This document shows positions 19,584-30,051 of a stretch of DNA of 64,000 bases, piece by piece; the stretch's first letter is position 1; every line of letters begins with the position of its first letter. Both the position numbers and the translations under genes were made by a program. Origin of the DNA: Nitrospira sp. (GTDB taxonomy: Bacteria; Nitrospirota; Nitrospiria; Nitrospirales; Nitrospiraceae); the NCBI GenBank assembly GCA_018242665.1, contig JAFEBL010000020.1:1-64000 (forward strand), written 5' to 3'. The notes under the pieces are model-generated. The model worked only from the letters and a program-made list of their open reading frames with translations, ran no database searches and was not told where the DNA came from.

Positions 19584-21389
19584 ATGCCGAAACAAGAATT
19601 ACTCGGCGAGGTGAAGAAGCTCATTAATCTGGGCAAGGAAAAGGGCTTCCTCACGTACGACGATCTCAACAGCACGTTGCCGGCAGATGTGGTTTCGTCG
19701 GATCAGTTCAGCACGATCATGACGATGTTCGGTGAAATGGACATCGAAATTGTGGAGTCCGCCGAAACCGAACGGGCGCCCAAGGCTGCGGAAAGTGATG
19801 ATGCCATCGAGGAAAGCGAGGAGGCGGACTCGTCGGAGGACAACGAGAAAGAGATCGACCTCACGCCAGGGGCGCTCAGTCGTACCGACGACCCGGTCCG
19901 GCTCTATTTGAAAGAGATGGGCAGTGTGGCCTTGCTGAGCCGCGAAGGCGAAATCGAGATCGCCAAGCGGATCGAAGAGGGTAAAAAAGACATCGCGACG
20001 GTTGTCTATGGACTGCCGATGACCCTGGAGTTCGTGCTGAATCTCCGCGATCAGTTGAAAAACGGCAAGATTGATGTGCGCGAGATTGTGCCGGTCGTGG
20101 AGACGGAAGAGGATTTCGAAGAAGAGGCCGTCGAAAAGGACTACGAAGAGTTGCGGGTGAAAACGCTGGACTCTCTGAACGCCGTTCGCAAGGTCTCCGC
20201 CTCGCTCAAAGATCTCTACGACAAGGCCCGCCATGTCGGCGCCGATCCTGAGAAGCAGAAAAAGCTTCGCAAGCAGATCGATACAGTGCGCGGACAGGTC
20301 GTGGATAAGATGGAATCGGTGAACCTGCACGGCGTGCTGAAAGATCGGATGACGCAGCGAGTGCGCGACCTCAACCTGCTGTTCCGTCAATCGGAACGCG
20401 AGGTCACCAGCTGCCAGCGCCGTCTCGGAGTGGGCGGCGAGGCTGGCGCCGAATTGCTGCGCAAGTTATGTCGAACTCATAAAGATCTGCTGGCGGTGAA
20501 GCGGAGAACCAGTCTGTCCGAAGAAGTGCTGCAGGACATCAAGAAACATTATCAGGCCGCCAAAGGTCGTATCCGCCAGCTCGAAGAAGAAGAGGCACTG
20601 ATTTCGGCTGAAGAAATCAAGGATGCGGTGAAGCATCTCGATGTGGCGGAAGAAAAGGTCAAGCGCGGGAAGGCGGAATTGGTGGAAGCCAACCTGCGGT
20701 TGGTCGTGAGTATCGCGAAAAAGTACACGAACCGCGGGTTGCAGTTCCTGGATTTGATCCAGGAGGGCAATATCGGTCTCATGAAAGCGGTCGACAAGTT
20801 CGAATACAAGCGCGGGTACAAGTTCAGTACCTATGCGACCTGGTGGATCCGGCAGGCGATTACCCGTGCGATCGCCGACCAGGCTCGGACCATCCGCATT
20901 CCGGTCCACATGATCGAAACCATCAACAAGCTGATCAGGACCTCGCGCCATCTGGTGCAGAAACTCGGTCGAGAACCGACGCCGGAAGAGATTGCGGAAC
21001 GAATGGACTTGCCGCTCGATAAAGTGCGGAAGATTTTGAAGATCGCGCGCGAGCCGATCTCCCTCGAAACCCCGATCGGCGAGGAGGAAGACAGCCATCT
21101 GGGCGACTTTATCGAGGACAAGAAAGCCGTCTCTCCGTTGGAGGCCGCCATCCGATACGACCTGCAGCGGCAGATCAATGGGGCGCTGGAGACCCTGACG
21201 CCTCGTGAAGAGAAGGTACTTCGCAAACGGTTCGGCATTGGCGAGGCCACCGATCATACGCTGGAGGAAGTGGGCCAGGATTTCGAGGTGACCCGTGAGC
21301 GCATCCGGCAAATCGAAGCCAAGGCCTTGCGCAAGTTGCGGCATCCAAGCCGGAGTAAGAAGTTGCGCAGTTTTGTGGAGAGTCTCTAG
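19584..21389 (+). CDS. rpoD: RNA polymerase sigma-70 factor
   Basis: A 601-residue primary sigma factor. Region 1.1 is at the N-terminus ([19 protein letters not shown]), followed by an acidic linker. Region 1.2 is [21 protein letters not shown] roughly 200-residue non-conserved insert precedes region 2 ([20 protein letters not shown], then the melting segment [14 protein letters not shown]). Region 4 ends with the helix-turn-helix [20 protein letters not shown]. All parts needed to read TTGACA/TATAAT promoters are present, and such promoters are seen in this window. Confidence 0.98.
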   Translation: MPKQELLGEVKKLINLGKEKGFLTYDDLNSTLPADVVSSDQFSTIMTMFGEMDIEIVESAETERAPKAAESDDAIEESEEADSSEDNEKEIDLTPGALSRTDDPVRLYLKEMGSVALLSREGEIEIAKRIEEGKKDIATVVYGLPMTLEFVLNLRDQLKNGKIDVREIVPVVETEEDFEEEAVEKDYEELRVKTLDSLNAVRKVSASLKDLYDKARHVGADPEKQKKLRKQIDTVRGQVVDKMESVNLHGVLKDRMTQRVRDLNLLFRQSEREVTSCQRRLGVGGEAGAELLRKLCRTHKDLLAVKRRTSLSEEVLQDIKKHYQAAKGRIRQLEEEEALISAEEIKDAVKHLDVAEEKVKRGKAELVEANLRLVVSIAKKYTNRGLQFLDLIQEGNIGLMKAVDKFEYKRGYKFSTYATWWIRQAITRAIADQARTIRIPVHMIETINKLIRTSRHLVQKLGREPTPEEIAERMDLPLDKVRKILKIAREPISLETPIGEEEDSHLGDFIEDKKAVSPLEAAIRYDLQRQINGALETLTPREEKVLRKRFGIGEATDHTLEEVGQDFEVTRERIRQIEAKALRKLRHPSRSKKLRSFVESL

Positions 21390-21501
21390 CGCCGGGTGCC
21401 GAGTCTCGTTTGACTCTGCGGTACCGGCAGCCTAGAATCGTGCCGCTCGAACCAATGGTGCCATGAAGCGAGCTGAGGCCTGCTGATTGGCCGGCAGGGT
21501 T

Positions 21502-21578
21502 GGGCCCATAGCTCAGGTGGTTAGAGCGGCTGACTCATAATCAGCTGGTCCTAGGTTCAAGTCCTAGTGGGCCCACCA
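21502..21578 (+). tRNA. tRNA with CAU anticodon (elongator Met or Ile2)
   Basis: A complete 77-nt cloverleaf with encoded CCA. The acceptor arm GGGCCCA pairs with TGGGCCC; the anticodon loop is CTCATAA, anticodon CAT. The anticodon stem CTGA/TCAG and the short GACTCATAATC core resemble tRNA-Ile2, where TilS converts C34 to lysidine to read AUA. An elongator tRNA-Met is the alternative. It is not an initiator: the acceptor end is fully paired and the anticodon stem lacks three G-C pairs. Confidence 0.93.
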
Positions 21579-21653
21579 GCCTGAGTGTCTTCCGATCGTC
21601 ATGCTTCGAGGGGCGTGAATGCACGTTGCCCTCAGACAAGCCACAAGGAACCT

Positions 21654-22430
21654 GTGAACGTACAGCTTGCTCCCCTCATTGAATTGCAAAAGCTTGATCT
21701 CCGCATCGCTGACCTGAAAGAGCAGCGCCGAAGAATACCCGAACGCCTGGAGGCAAGTGAGGCTCCCGTTCGCGATGTGAAGCGAGTGTTGCAGGACGCC
21801 TCAACCTCCGCTGACTCGCTGAACAAGGAACGCCGCAGCCATGAGAAAGACCTGGAGGCGCACGAAGACCGGATCGGCAAGATGAAGGATCGTGCCGCTC
21901 AATTGAAGACGAATCAGGAATACCAGGCGCATCTCTTTGAGGTGGAGTTGGCGAATAAGAAGCGGGGTGAGTTCGAGGAAAAAATCCTGCTGGCCATGGA
22001 GCAAATCGAGCAGGCTCAGCGGACCATCACGGCAGCCCAGGCACAGTTGAAAGAGTCGGAAGCCCTTTTCCGGAAAGAGAAGGCGGTATGGGATGAGAAG
22101 GAGCGCGTGCTGGCGGCAGAATTGGCCGAGCTGGAGGCGAAACAGGCCCACATGGCCGGGCAAGTCGAGAAAGTGCTCTACGCGCGCTACAACAAACTGA
22201 AAACCATGCGAAAAGATCCGGCTTTGGTGCTCATCAAGGACGGGATCTGCATCGGGTGCCGGTTACAACTACCGCCGCAGCTCGTTTCCCAAGTGAAACG
22301 TGGAGAAGACGTGCATACCTGCCCGTATTGCTACAGGATGTTGTATTGGGAAGGCGAGCCTGGGCTCGTAGAGAAGCCGGCCGTGGTCCAGGACCAGGCG
22401 AAAGATCTTGAGGTCGGCGAGTCGGTCTAG
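21654..22430 (+). CDS. coiled-coil protein with C4 zinc ribbon (DUF164/CT398-like)
   Basis: A 258-residue protein: about 190 residues of charged helical coiled coil (rich in E, K, Q, A), then a C-terminal zinc ribbon with CIGC and CPYC near residues 200-225. This is the architecture of the DUF164/CT398-type family, whose members are tentatively linked to secretion or nucleic-acid handling. The GTG at 21654 follows AAGGAACC; an earlier frame start at 21585 is immediately behind the tRNA and unlikely. No operon partner is evident. Confidence 0.85.
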   Translation: MNVQLAPLIELQKLDLRIADLKEQRRRIPERLEASEAPVRDVKRVLQDASTSADSLNKERRSHEKDLEAHEDRIGKMKDRAAQLKTNQEYQAHLFEVELANKKRGEFEEKILLAMEQIEQAQRTITAAQAQLKESEALFRKEKAVWDEKERVLAAELAELEAKQAHMAGQVEKVLYARYNKLKTMRKDPALVLIKDGICIGCRLQLPPQLVSQVKRGEDVHTCPYCYRMLYWEGEPGLVEKPAVVQDQAKDLEVGESV

Positions 22431-22519
22431 TCGCTGCTGAGAACTGTTCATTCCGTGATGCTCGCCGTGCCGAACGGCACCACCGACCGAACCACCATGA
22501 TATGTCGAATCTCCGGGCG

Positions 22520-23179
22520 CTAGAGCTCGGCCAGCACTTGTTGGGTCGTTTTGAAGTGCAGCTTCGCGACGGTACCCAACCGGTCGCGCCCGTATTTTTT
22601 CACGACCATGCGCCCAGCCAGTTCCACTGAGGGGGATGCGCCTTTCGGCAACGTGGTGTTCAGTTCCTGGGACAGTCGCTGGAGTCGCAACAAAAATTCT
22701 GCGCGGGCCAGAATCGACGCGGCCGCGACCGCCAGATCCGACTCCGCTTTCGTCCGTTGCACCAGCCGGATGTGCTTCCCTTTCTCCTGCAGCGCATTGA
22801 GAATCAAACGCTCATCGCCGAACTGGTCGGCAATCGCCAAGTCGCAGTCGACTTGCTGAAGCAGGTTTTCCAGCGCCCGCGCATGGCCCCACGCCAAGAG
22901 CCGATTCAGATTTTTAATTTTGGTATAGAGCTCATTGTAGCGCTGTGGGCCGATCGCGACGACACTGTGAGGGCAGACTACGCGGATGTCGGGGGCCATT
23001 TCGAGAATTCGGCCATCGGAGATTTTTTTACTATCTCGCACCTGCATGAGGGCCAGGTCCTGTTCCGATGCTGGCGTGACATAGACGGCGGCAATCACCA
23101 GCGGCCCAAAATAGTCGCCCTTGCCGGATTCGTCGATGCCGATGCGATTCAACGATGAGAGTGTCGTGATGGCAGGCAC
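22520..23179 (-). CDS. ribonuclease HIII-type nuclease lacking the usual N-terminal domain
   Basis: A 219-residue type 2 RNase H. IGIDESGKGDYFGPLVIAA near residue 13 is the RNase HIII signature; RDSKKI and AIADQFGD supply further acidic active-site residues. RNase HIII proteins usually have about 80-100 extra N-terminal residues forming a TBP-like RNA/DNA hybrid-binding domain; here the catalytic domain begins at residue 12. It removes RNA from RNA/DNA hybrids. Either the domain was lost or this is an RNase HII/HIII intermediate. It diverges from the M48 protease gene. Confidence 0.88.
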   Translation of the reverse strand: MPAITTLSSLNRIGIDESGKGDYFGPLVIAAVYVTPASEQDLALMQVRDSKKISDGRILEMAPDIRVVCPHSVVAIGPQRYNELYTKIKNLNRLLAWGHARALENLLQQVDCDLAIADQFGDERLILNALQEKGKHIRLVQRTKAESDLAVAAASILARAEFLLRLQRLSQELNTTLPKGASPSVELAGRMVVKKYGRDRLGTVAKLHFKTTQQVLAEL

Positions 23180-23264
23180 TCGGTGAAACTCCCAGGTGGA
23201 AACGGGTGGGGCGGCGCGGTAATCTAGCAGAGCTCACCAAGCTGGTCAATTTCCGGAGGCATTG

Positions 23265-24155
23265 ATGGAGATGGAATTCGATCGAATCAACAGGCGTAAC
23301 GCCGCGAGATGGTCCAACCTCGTATGGCTACTCTGCGGCATTGTGACCCTGTTGGTGACCACCAGTTGTCAAACCAATCCCTACACTGGGCGATGGCAGC
23401 TCATGATGATGCCGATGTCGCAGGAAGTGCAGATGGGCGCCCAGGCCTACGCCGAGGTCAAGAGCGATCCCAAAATGAAGCCATCCACCGATCCGCGGGA
23501 GATCGAGCCGGTCAAACGCGTCGCGGCGAGAGTGATCGAGGCCGCCAAACGGTCCAAATATAGTGAGATGGCCAATGAATTTGAATGGGAAGTGACGGTC
23601 ATCAAAGACGACAAGACCATGAACGCCTTTGCCCTTCCGGGCGGCAAGATTGCGGTTTATACCGGAATTTTCCCCGTGGCCAAGACCGAGGCCGGCCTTG
23701 CGGCGGTGATGGGACATGAAGTCGTGCACGCGTTGGCTCGTCACGGCGGAGAACGGATGAGTCAGAACACATTGGCGCAGACGACCTTGCAGGCGATTGG
23801 CATTGCGCTGGGGGTGAGCGGCGCCAATCCGGTGCTCTCGCAAGCAGGCATGGCGGCATTGGGTGTCGGCGCGCAGGTCGGCGTGTTGCTCCCGTTCAGT
23901 CGCAAACACGAATCAGAGGCAGACTATGTGGGCGTGTTGCTGGCGGCGGATGCCGGCTACGACCCGCGTGAGGCGATTCAATTGTGGCAAAGAATGGGCG
24001 AGATGTCCGGGGGGAAATCTCAGTCCGAGTTCATGTCCACGCATCCGAGCCATGAAACGAGAATCCAACAGCTTGAAGAGTGGATGGCCGAGGCGATGCC
24101 GATTTACCAGTCGAAGCCGCCCGCTCCCAACCATGAATTGCCGCCGTTGCACTAG
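23265..24155 (+). CDS. M48 family metalloprotease lipoprotein
   Basis: A 296-residue zinc protease with a lipoprotein signal peptide (hydrophobic LVWLLCGIVTLLVTTS, lipobox Cys). The active site is HEVVH near residue 154, and the third zinc ligand lies in ESEADYVGVLLA. Family members include BepA/LoiP-like outer-membrane quality-control proteases, the likely role by analogy. CCGGAGGC precedes the ATG at 23265; a TTG one codon earlier is possible. It stands alone between RNase HIII (divergent) and RNase P RNA. Confidence 0.92.
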   Translation: MEMEFDRINRRNAARWSNLVWLLCGIVTLLVTTSCQTNPYTGRWQLMMMPMSQEVQMGAQAYAEVKSDPKMKPSTDPREIEPVKRVAARVIEAAKRSKYSEMANEFEWEVTVIKDDKTMNAFALPGGKIAVYTGIFPVAKTEAGLAAVMGHEVVHALARHGGERMSQNTLAQTTLQAIGIALGVSGANPVLSQAGMAALGVGAQVGVLLPFSRKHESEADYVGVLLAADAGYDPREAIQLWQRMGEMSGGKSQSEFMSTHPSHETRIQQLEEWMAEAMPIYQSKPPAPNHELPPLH

Positions 24156-24209
24156 TCGCGAACGGTTCGTTGCTTGAATCCCCTTGAACTGGCTCGTATA
24201 CTTTCATCC

Positions 24210-24643
24210 GCGCGCTGGGGGGACACGGGTGCTCGCTCGCCGAGCCTGCTCGGCGAGAGGAAAGTCCGGACTCCAAGGGCAAGGACGCTGGATAACGTCC
24301 AGGCGGAGCGATCCGACACCAGCACCACAGAAAACAAACCGCCGATGGCCGCGTGAGGGACTTCGGTCACTTACTGCGGCTCAGGTAAGGGTGAAACGGC
24401 GGGGTAAGAGCCCACCGCGGTGATGGCGACATCAACGGCACGGTAAGCGTCGTCCGGAGCAAGACCAAATAGGGAGACGCCCGCGGGCTCGTAAGAGTTC
24501 AGCGGAAAGGCCGGCCCGGCCGAAGTCTTCGGGTAGGTTGCTTGAGGCTCGGGGTAACTCGAGTCCCAGAGAAATGATCACCCCCGTGTGAGCGCAAGCT
24601 TCACGCGGGACAGAATCCGGCTTATAGGGTCTCTCCAACGCGC
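24210..24643 (+). ncRNA. rnpB: RNase P RNA (class A)
   Basis: The universally conserved parts are all present in order: GAGGAAAGTCCGGACTCC (CR I), AGAGCCCACCGC, and the 3' ACAGAATCCGGCTTAT. Helix P1 can be drawn between 24210-24223 (GCGCGCTGGGGGGA) and 24630-24643 (TCTCTCCAACGCGC) with one mismatch and two G-U pairs, which sets both ends. A run of seven T follows at 24644, so P1 and the U-tract may also end transcription. It is the catalytic RNA that removes tRNA 5' leaders. Confidence 0.95.
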
Positions 24644-24883
24644 TTTTTTTATCGCCTTCCGCAGCTCTCCCCCGGTGACCTTGCCGGACAGAATTTCCCG
24701 GTCGTTCAGCAGTACGACGGGTATGTGATCACCATATCGCTGCCGCAGGCGTTCATCCCGATCGATATCGACGATCGTCAGCTGAAAGGCAAGATCCTCC
24801 TGCACCTGGGCCGCCACGCGGGCAACTGCATGGCACAAGTGACAATCGCGGCGTGACATGATCGTGAGGCGCATGGAGCTCAT
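24578..24883 (-). CDS. glutaredoxin-like thioredoxin-fold protein
   Basis: A 101-residue protein with the redox motif CHLC (residues 14-17) after a first beta strand (RLTIMSRRD). The cis-Pro region HIPVVLLNDREILSG and a C-terminal helical tail (DPISRILSRVKLALTRG) follow. It fits small glutaredoxin-like (DUF836-type) proteins that reduce disulfides. Its last 22 codons lie antisense to the 3' end of RNase P RNA, so the gene cannot change freely there. ATG 24874 is a possible alternative start. The stop lies inside the RNA gene. Confidence 0.8.
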   Translation of the reverse strand: MSSMRLTIMSRRDCHLCHAVARVAAQVQEDLAFQLTIVDIDRDERLRQRYGDHIPVVLLNDREILSGKVTGGELRKAIKKARWRDPISRILSRVKLALTRG

Positions 24884-24974
24884 TGGCGTAGTCTCACCAC
24901 TTGAGCACGTTCCTATACCACGGGGCGGTGATCGACACTAGTCTGTCGCGCCACGAGTTCCTGTCGCGGCTCTC

Positions 24975-25004
24975 TTGACCTCACTTGCGGCCCGGTGATA
25001 CGAT
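24975..25004 (+). promoter_or_regulatory. sigma-70 promoter of the ilvBNC operon
   Basis: TTGACC (24975-24980) and TACGAT (24999-25004) are separated by 18 bases. Transcription would start near 25011, giving a 120-base leader. CGCGACC (25053-25059) can pair with GGTCGCG (25072-25078) in that leader; no leader peptide rich in Ile, Val or Leu is seen. Confidence 0.65.
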
Positions 25005-25131
25005 CCGCCATCTTACCCATTGATTTTTCAGAAAGATCGTAGCAGTCTGTGTCGCGACCTGGTCGCAGTACGGTCGCGTGATTCGTTCAGGCATCACGTC
25101 CTTCGCCTCAACGCGCGAAGGGGAGGTTGAT

Positions 25132-26910
25132 ATGAAGTTGACAGGGTCTGAAATCCTCATCGAGTGCTTAAAAGCGGAAGGCGTGAAAACGATTTTCGCC
25201 CTACCTGGTGGCGTCGTGTTGAAGATTTTCGACATGCTGCATCAGCAGAAGGACATTGAAGTCGTGTTGACCCGGCACGAACAAGGCGCCGGGCATATGG
25301 CGGAAGGGTATGCCAAGGCCACGGGGAAGGCCGGTGTCTGTTTAGTGACCTCCGGTCCTGGCATGACCAATGTCATCACCGCCTTAGCCGATGCCTACAT
25401 GGATTCAGTTCCTCTGGTGTGTATCAGTGGGCAGGTGTCTACCAGTTTGATCGGGAACGATGCGTTTCAGGAAGCGGATAACATCGGCCTGAGTCGCCCG
25501 TGCACCAAATACAACTTTTTGGTGAAGGACGTGAACGATCTGGCGACGACCATCAAGGAAGCGTTCTACATCGCGACGACCGGGCGCCCCGGGCCGGTGC
25601 TGGTGGATATTCCTAAAGATGTGTCGATGGCCAAGGCCGACTTCACCTATCCGAGCTCCGTCTCTATTCGCGGATACAATCCGACCTACGAAGGCAACAA
25701 GTGGCAGATCAAGCAGGCCGCTGAAGCCATCATGAAGGCGAAAAAGCCGATTCTGTATGTCGGCGGCGGCGTCGTGTTTTCCCAGGCCTCGAAAGAATTG
25801 CTCGAATTGGCGGAGATGACCCAGATCCCCGTGGACATGACGTTGATGGGCCTCGGCGCATTTCCCGGCGAACATACCCTGTCGATGGGCATGTTAGGTA
25901 TGCATGGGACCTACTGCGCCAACATGGCGGTCCACTATTCCGATCTGGTGATTGCGGTGGGTGCACGATTTGATGACCGGGTGACAGGGAAGGTGTCGGA
26001 GTTTTGTCCCTTCGCCAAGGTGATCCATATTGATATCGATCCGACCTCGATCCGCAAGAACATCCATGTCGATATCCCGATCGTAGGTGATTGCAAGGCG
26101 GTGCTGCGGGAGTTGAATCAAATTCTCCGCGCCACGGTCAACGGCAATCAAAAAGATCTTCGCAAACCCTGGTGGGATCAAATCCGTGAATGGCAGCAGG
26201 CGCATCCGTTGGCCTACCAACAAGAGCCGGATGGGGCGATCAAGCCACAGCATGTCGTCAAACGGTTGTATGAACTGACGAAGGATCGTGATCCGATCGT
26301 GGCGACGGACGTGGGGCAACATCAGATGTGGACGGCGCAGTATTTTAAACTTGCCCGCCCGAATCGTTGGTTGACGTCTGGTGGATTGGGCACGATGGGA
26401 TTCGGCTTTCCCGCCGCCATGGGGGCCCAGGCTGCGTTCAGGGACCGACTGGTGCTCTGCGTGGCCGGAGACGGCAGTATTCAAATGAATATGCAGGAAA
26501 TGGCCACCGCCGTGGTGTCAAAGTTGCCGGTGAAAATCATCATTTTGAACAATCGTTTCCACGGCATGGTTCGCCAATGGCAGGATCTGTTCTATGAAGG
26601 GCGCTATGCCTCCAGCTATCTGGAGACGACGCCGGACTTTGTGAAATTGGCGGAAGCCTATGGCGCGGTCGGCTTGCGTGCCGGCCACGTGAGCGACCTT
26701 GATGCGGTGTTGAAGGAAGCCATTTCGACCGATAAACCGGTGGTGGTTGATGTACCGACCTATCCCTACGAGAATTGTTATCCGATGATCCCGGCGGGCG
26801 GCTGCAATCACGAAATGATTCTCGAAGATCCGCCAGAATTAAAACAGCGGATGGCCGGTGTGCCGAGTACCGGATCGGATGAAAACAAAGATACTATTTT
26901 AACCGCCTAA
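25132..26910 (+). CDS. ilvB: acetolactate synthase large subunit
   Basis: A 592-residue thiamine-diphosphate enzyme that makes acetolactate and acetohydroxybutyrate, the first common step to Val, Leu and Ile. The N-terminal EGVKTIFALPGGVVL and the catalytic Glu in TRHEQGAGHMAEGYA are visible. GDGSIQMNMQEMATA and the following N form the ThDP/Mg motif. The ATG at 25132 follows AAGGGGAGG; an ATG at 25078 is rejected as poorly conserved. The small subunit gene follows 41 bases later. Confidence 0.97.
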   Translation: MKLTGSEILIECLKAEGVKTIFALPGGVVLKIFDMLHQQKDIEVVLTRHEQGAGHMAEGYAKATGKAGVCLVTSGPGMTNVITALADAYMDSVPLVCISGQVSTSLIGNDAFQEADNIGLSRPCTKYNFLVKDVNDLATTIKEAFYIATTGRPGPVLVDIPKDVSMAKADFTYPSSVSIRGYNPTYEGNKWQIKQAAEAIMKAKKPILYVGGGVVFSQASKELLELAEMTQIPVDMTLMGLGAFPGEHTLSMGMLGMHGTYCANMAVHYSDLVIAVGARFDDRVTGKVSEFCPFAKVIHIDIDPTSIRKNIHVDIPIVGDCKAVLRELNQILRATVNGNQKDLRKPWWDQIREWQQAHPLAYQQEPDGAIKPQHVVKRLYELTKDRDPIVATDVGQHQMWTAQYFKLARPNRWLTSGGLGTMGFGFPAAMGAQAAFRDRLVLCVAGDGSIQMNMQEMATAVVSKLPVKIIILNNRFHGMVRQWQDLFYEGRYASSYLETTPDFVKLAEAYGAVGLRAGHVSDLDAVLKEAISTDKPVVVDVPTYPYENCYPMIPAGGCNHEMILEDPPELKQRMAGVPSTGSDENKDTILTA

Positions 26911-26951
26911 CACACGCTGTGAATCGACAGCTATCCGCATAGAGCATTGTG

Positions 26952-27470
26952 ATGGAACATATCATTTCAGTGACCGTTGAAAATAAGTTTGGCGTGTTGT
27001 CGCGCGTGGCCGGGCTGTTCAGCGGCCGCGGATTCAATATCGAAAGTCTCTCGGTTGCTCCGACCCTTGATCCATCCATGTCCCAGATGACCATCGTCAC
27101 GTCGGGCGATGAGCGAATCGTCGAACAAATCGTGAAGCAGCTCAACAAGCTGATCGACGTCATCAAGGTCGTGGATCTCAACGAAAGCGAGTTTGTCTCG
27201 CGCGAAACCGCGCTGATCAAGGTGCATACCAAGGCAGAGGATCGTGCCGAAGCGCTGCGAATCGCCGATATTTTTCGCGCCAATGTGATCGACTCCACGC
27301 CCTCGACCTATACCATTGAGGTCACCGGCGATCCCAAGAAGCTTGAGGCCATCATCAACTTGCTCCAGCCCCTCGGCATCAAGGAGCTGATCCGGACGGG
27401 GCGAGTGGCGATTGCGCGCGAGGCGATCCGGCCGGCCGTCAGCCAACCCAAGAAGCTCGCGCGCGAATAG
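26952..27470 (+). CDS. ilvN: acetolactate synthase small (regulatory) subunit
   Basis: A 172-residue regulatory subunit. The N-terminal ACT domain (HIISVTVENKFGVLSRVAGLFSGRGFNIESLSV) binds valine as feedback inhibitor in the family, and the C-terminal ALS_ss domain activates the large subunit. GTG at 26949 is one codon upstream; I prefer the ATG. It is in the middle of ilvB-ilvN-ilvC. Length is at the upper normal range for bacterial IlvH-type subunits. Confidence 0.96.
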   Translation: MEHIISVTVENKFGVLSRVAGLFSGRGFNIESLSVAPTLDPSMSQMTIVTSGDERIVEQIVKQLNKLIDVIKVVDLNESEFVSRETALIKVHTKAEDRAEALRIADIFRANVIDSTPSTYTIEVTGDPKKLEAIINLLQPLGIKELIRTGRVAIAREAIRPAVSQPKKLARE

Positions 27471-27532
27471 CGCGTATCCTCTCTGTGCAACCGTCGTTTC
27501 CATCCATGGTCCCTATGAACATTCAGGAGTGA

Positions 27533-28549
<1,017 letters not shown>

Positions 28550-28598
28550 CCCTGTAGCCGGGCTCCTCGTGGTAGCATAAAAGAGGGCCTGGAGGTGT

Positions 28599-29249
28599 AT
28601 GGCTGATCGAGCCGTCGGGATCCCGATCGTGAAAGAAGGCTTGCCGTTTGTCGGTGGTCTCGCTGGTGCCACCCTGTTGTGCGGATTGGCAGGGTGGACC
28701 ATTCCTGCGGTCGTGGCGGGTGGTTTTTTGGTGTTTACCGCCTGGTTCTTCCGAAATCCCAGCCGGACCATTCCTCAGCAGCCGAATGTGGTGGTCTCGT
28801 CGGGGGACGGCAAGGTCATCGCGATCGAGGAAGAGTTCGAGCCGAGGTATTTGAAGGACAAAAGCATCCGCGTGACGGTGTTCTTAAATGTCTTCGACGT
28901 GCACGTGAACCGGACGCCTTGTGCGGGAATCGTCGAAGGGGTGAGCTATCAACCCGGCCAATTCCTTGTGGCCAGCAAGCCGGAGGCGACAGTCCGGAAT
29001 GAGCAGAATGCTGTGATGTTAAAGACTGCGTCCGGCGCGAAGGTCCTCTGTGTGCAAGTGGCCGGCTTAATTGCCCGCCGCATCGTGTGCTGGGTCGGGC
29101 AGGGTGATCGCGTGCAGCGTGGAGAACGGTTCGGGCTGATCAGGTTTGGTTCGCGGATGGACACGTTCCTTCCGCTGGGTTCGAAGGTCTGTGTGTCGAT
29201 CGGTGATCGGGTCAAAGGGGGCGAAACCATCGTGGGGGAACTCCGATGA
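28599..29249 (+). CDS. psd: phosphatidylserine decarboxylase proenzyme (short, PSD-A type)
   Basis: A 216-residue pyruvoyl enzyme that turns phosphatidylserine into phosphatidylethanolamine at the inner membrane. Two N-terminal hydrophobic stretches (about 12-45) anchor it. FGSR near residue 183 contains the Gly-Ser bond at which the chain self-cleaves to alpha and beta parts. Conserved histidine segments (NVFDVHVNRTPCAG) are present. GGAGGTGT precedes the ATG. Its stop overlaps the pssA start, so both phosphatidylethanolamine steps are coupled. Confidence 0.95.
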   Translation: MADRAVGIPIVKEGLPFVGGLAGATLLCGLAGWTIPAVVAGGFLVFTAWFFRNPSRTIPQQPNVVVSSGDGKVIAIEEEFEPRYLKDKSIRVTVFLNVFDVHVNRTPCAGIVEGVSYQPGQFLVASKPEATVRNEQNAVMLKTASGAKVLCVQVAGLIARRIVCWVGQGDRVQRGERFGLIRFGSRMDTFLPLGSKVCVSIGDRVKGGETIVGELR

Positions 29250-30046
29250 AATCATCAACCATGAAACCTCCATTTGCGAAGGGGAATCGCAAGCGACAGG
29301 CCATGTATCTGATTCCCAACCTCTGCACGACGGGGAATCTCTTTTGTGGCGTGTTTGCGATCCTGTCGGTGTTCAACGGCCAACATCTCTCGGCGGCCAT
29401 CGCCATCCTCGTCGGCATGATTTTCGACATGTTGGATGGGAAATTGGCGCGGTTGACGAACAGCACCGGACAGTTCGGTATTGAATATGACTCCTTGTCG
29501 GATGTCGTGTCGTTCGGTGTCGCGCCAGGCGTATTAATCTATTCGTATGCGTTGAGCGGGCAGGGCACGTTTGGTGTGGCGGTGATGTTTGCCTATGTCG
29601 CCATGGGTGCTGTGCGACTCGCTCGATTCAATGCCACGGTGAGTACGTCCGACAGCAAATACTTCACAGGCTTGGCCATTCCGGCGGCGGCTGGAGTGAT
29701 CGCCTCGCTGGTGATTTTTGATTTGCACATCACCCAGCTGGGCTCGGAGGTCAAACCGCTGCTCATTTTGGTGATTACGTTTGCCCTGGCCTTTCTGATG
29801 GTCAGTACGATCAAGTATCGCAGCTTCAAGGATATGAAGTTCCGGCGGGGCGATCACTTCACCTATCTGGTGTGGGGTATTCTGGCGCTGATGTTGATTG
29901 TCGCGTGGCCTCAGGCTATGCTGTTCGTAGCGTTCAGCGGCTATGCCGTGTCCGGTCCGGTGGCGCGTCTGTGGACGATGGTCGCCAAAGGCGCCGCCAA
30001 GCCGGCCGCAAAAGCTGATGGGCCGGTCTTAGATTCGAGAGAGTAG
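29246..30046 (+). CDS. pssA: CDP-diacylglycerol-serine O-phosphatidyltransferase
   Basis: A 266-residue membrane protein of the CDP-alcohol phosphatidyltransferase family. The signature DG-x2-AR-x8-G-x3-D-x3-D appears as DGKLARL...GIEYDSLSD near residues 61-83. Six to eight hydrophobic helices are visible. It makes phosphatidylserine, the substrate of the psd product. The ATG overlaps the psd stop (ATGA). The gene is followed directly by the T-box leader of leuA. Confidence 0.95.
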   Translation: MKSSTMKPPFAKGNRKRQAMYLIPNLCTTGNLFCGVFAILSVFNGQHLSAAIAILVGMIFDMLDGKLARLTNSTGQFGIEYDSLSDVVSFGVAPGVLIYSYALSGQGTFGVAVMFAYVAMGAVRLARFNATVSTSDSKYFTGLAIPAAAGVIASLVIFDLHITQLGSEVKPLLILVITFALAFLMVSTIKYRSFKDMKFRRGDHFTYLVWGILALMLIVAWPQAMLFVAFSGYAVSGPVARLWTMVAKGAAKPAAKADGPVLDSRE

Positions 30047-30051
30047 CACAG

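Noticed and set aside
20466-21344. 292-codon minus-strand frame opposite rpoD
   Set aside because: Shadow of the conserved sigma-70 regions; no motif of its own.
25053-25078. attenuator before ilvB
   Set aside because: A 7-bp stem is possible but there is no leader peptide, U-tract or T-box motif.
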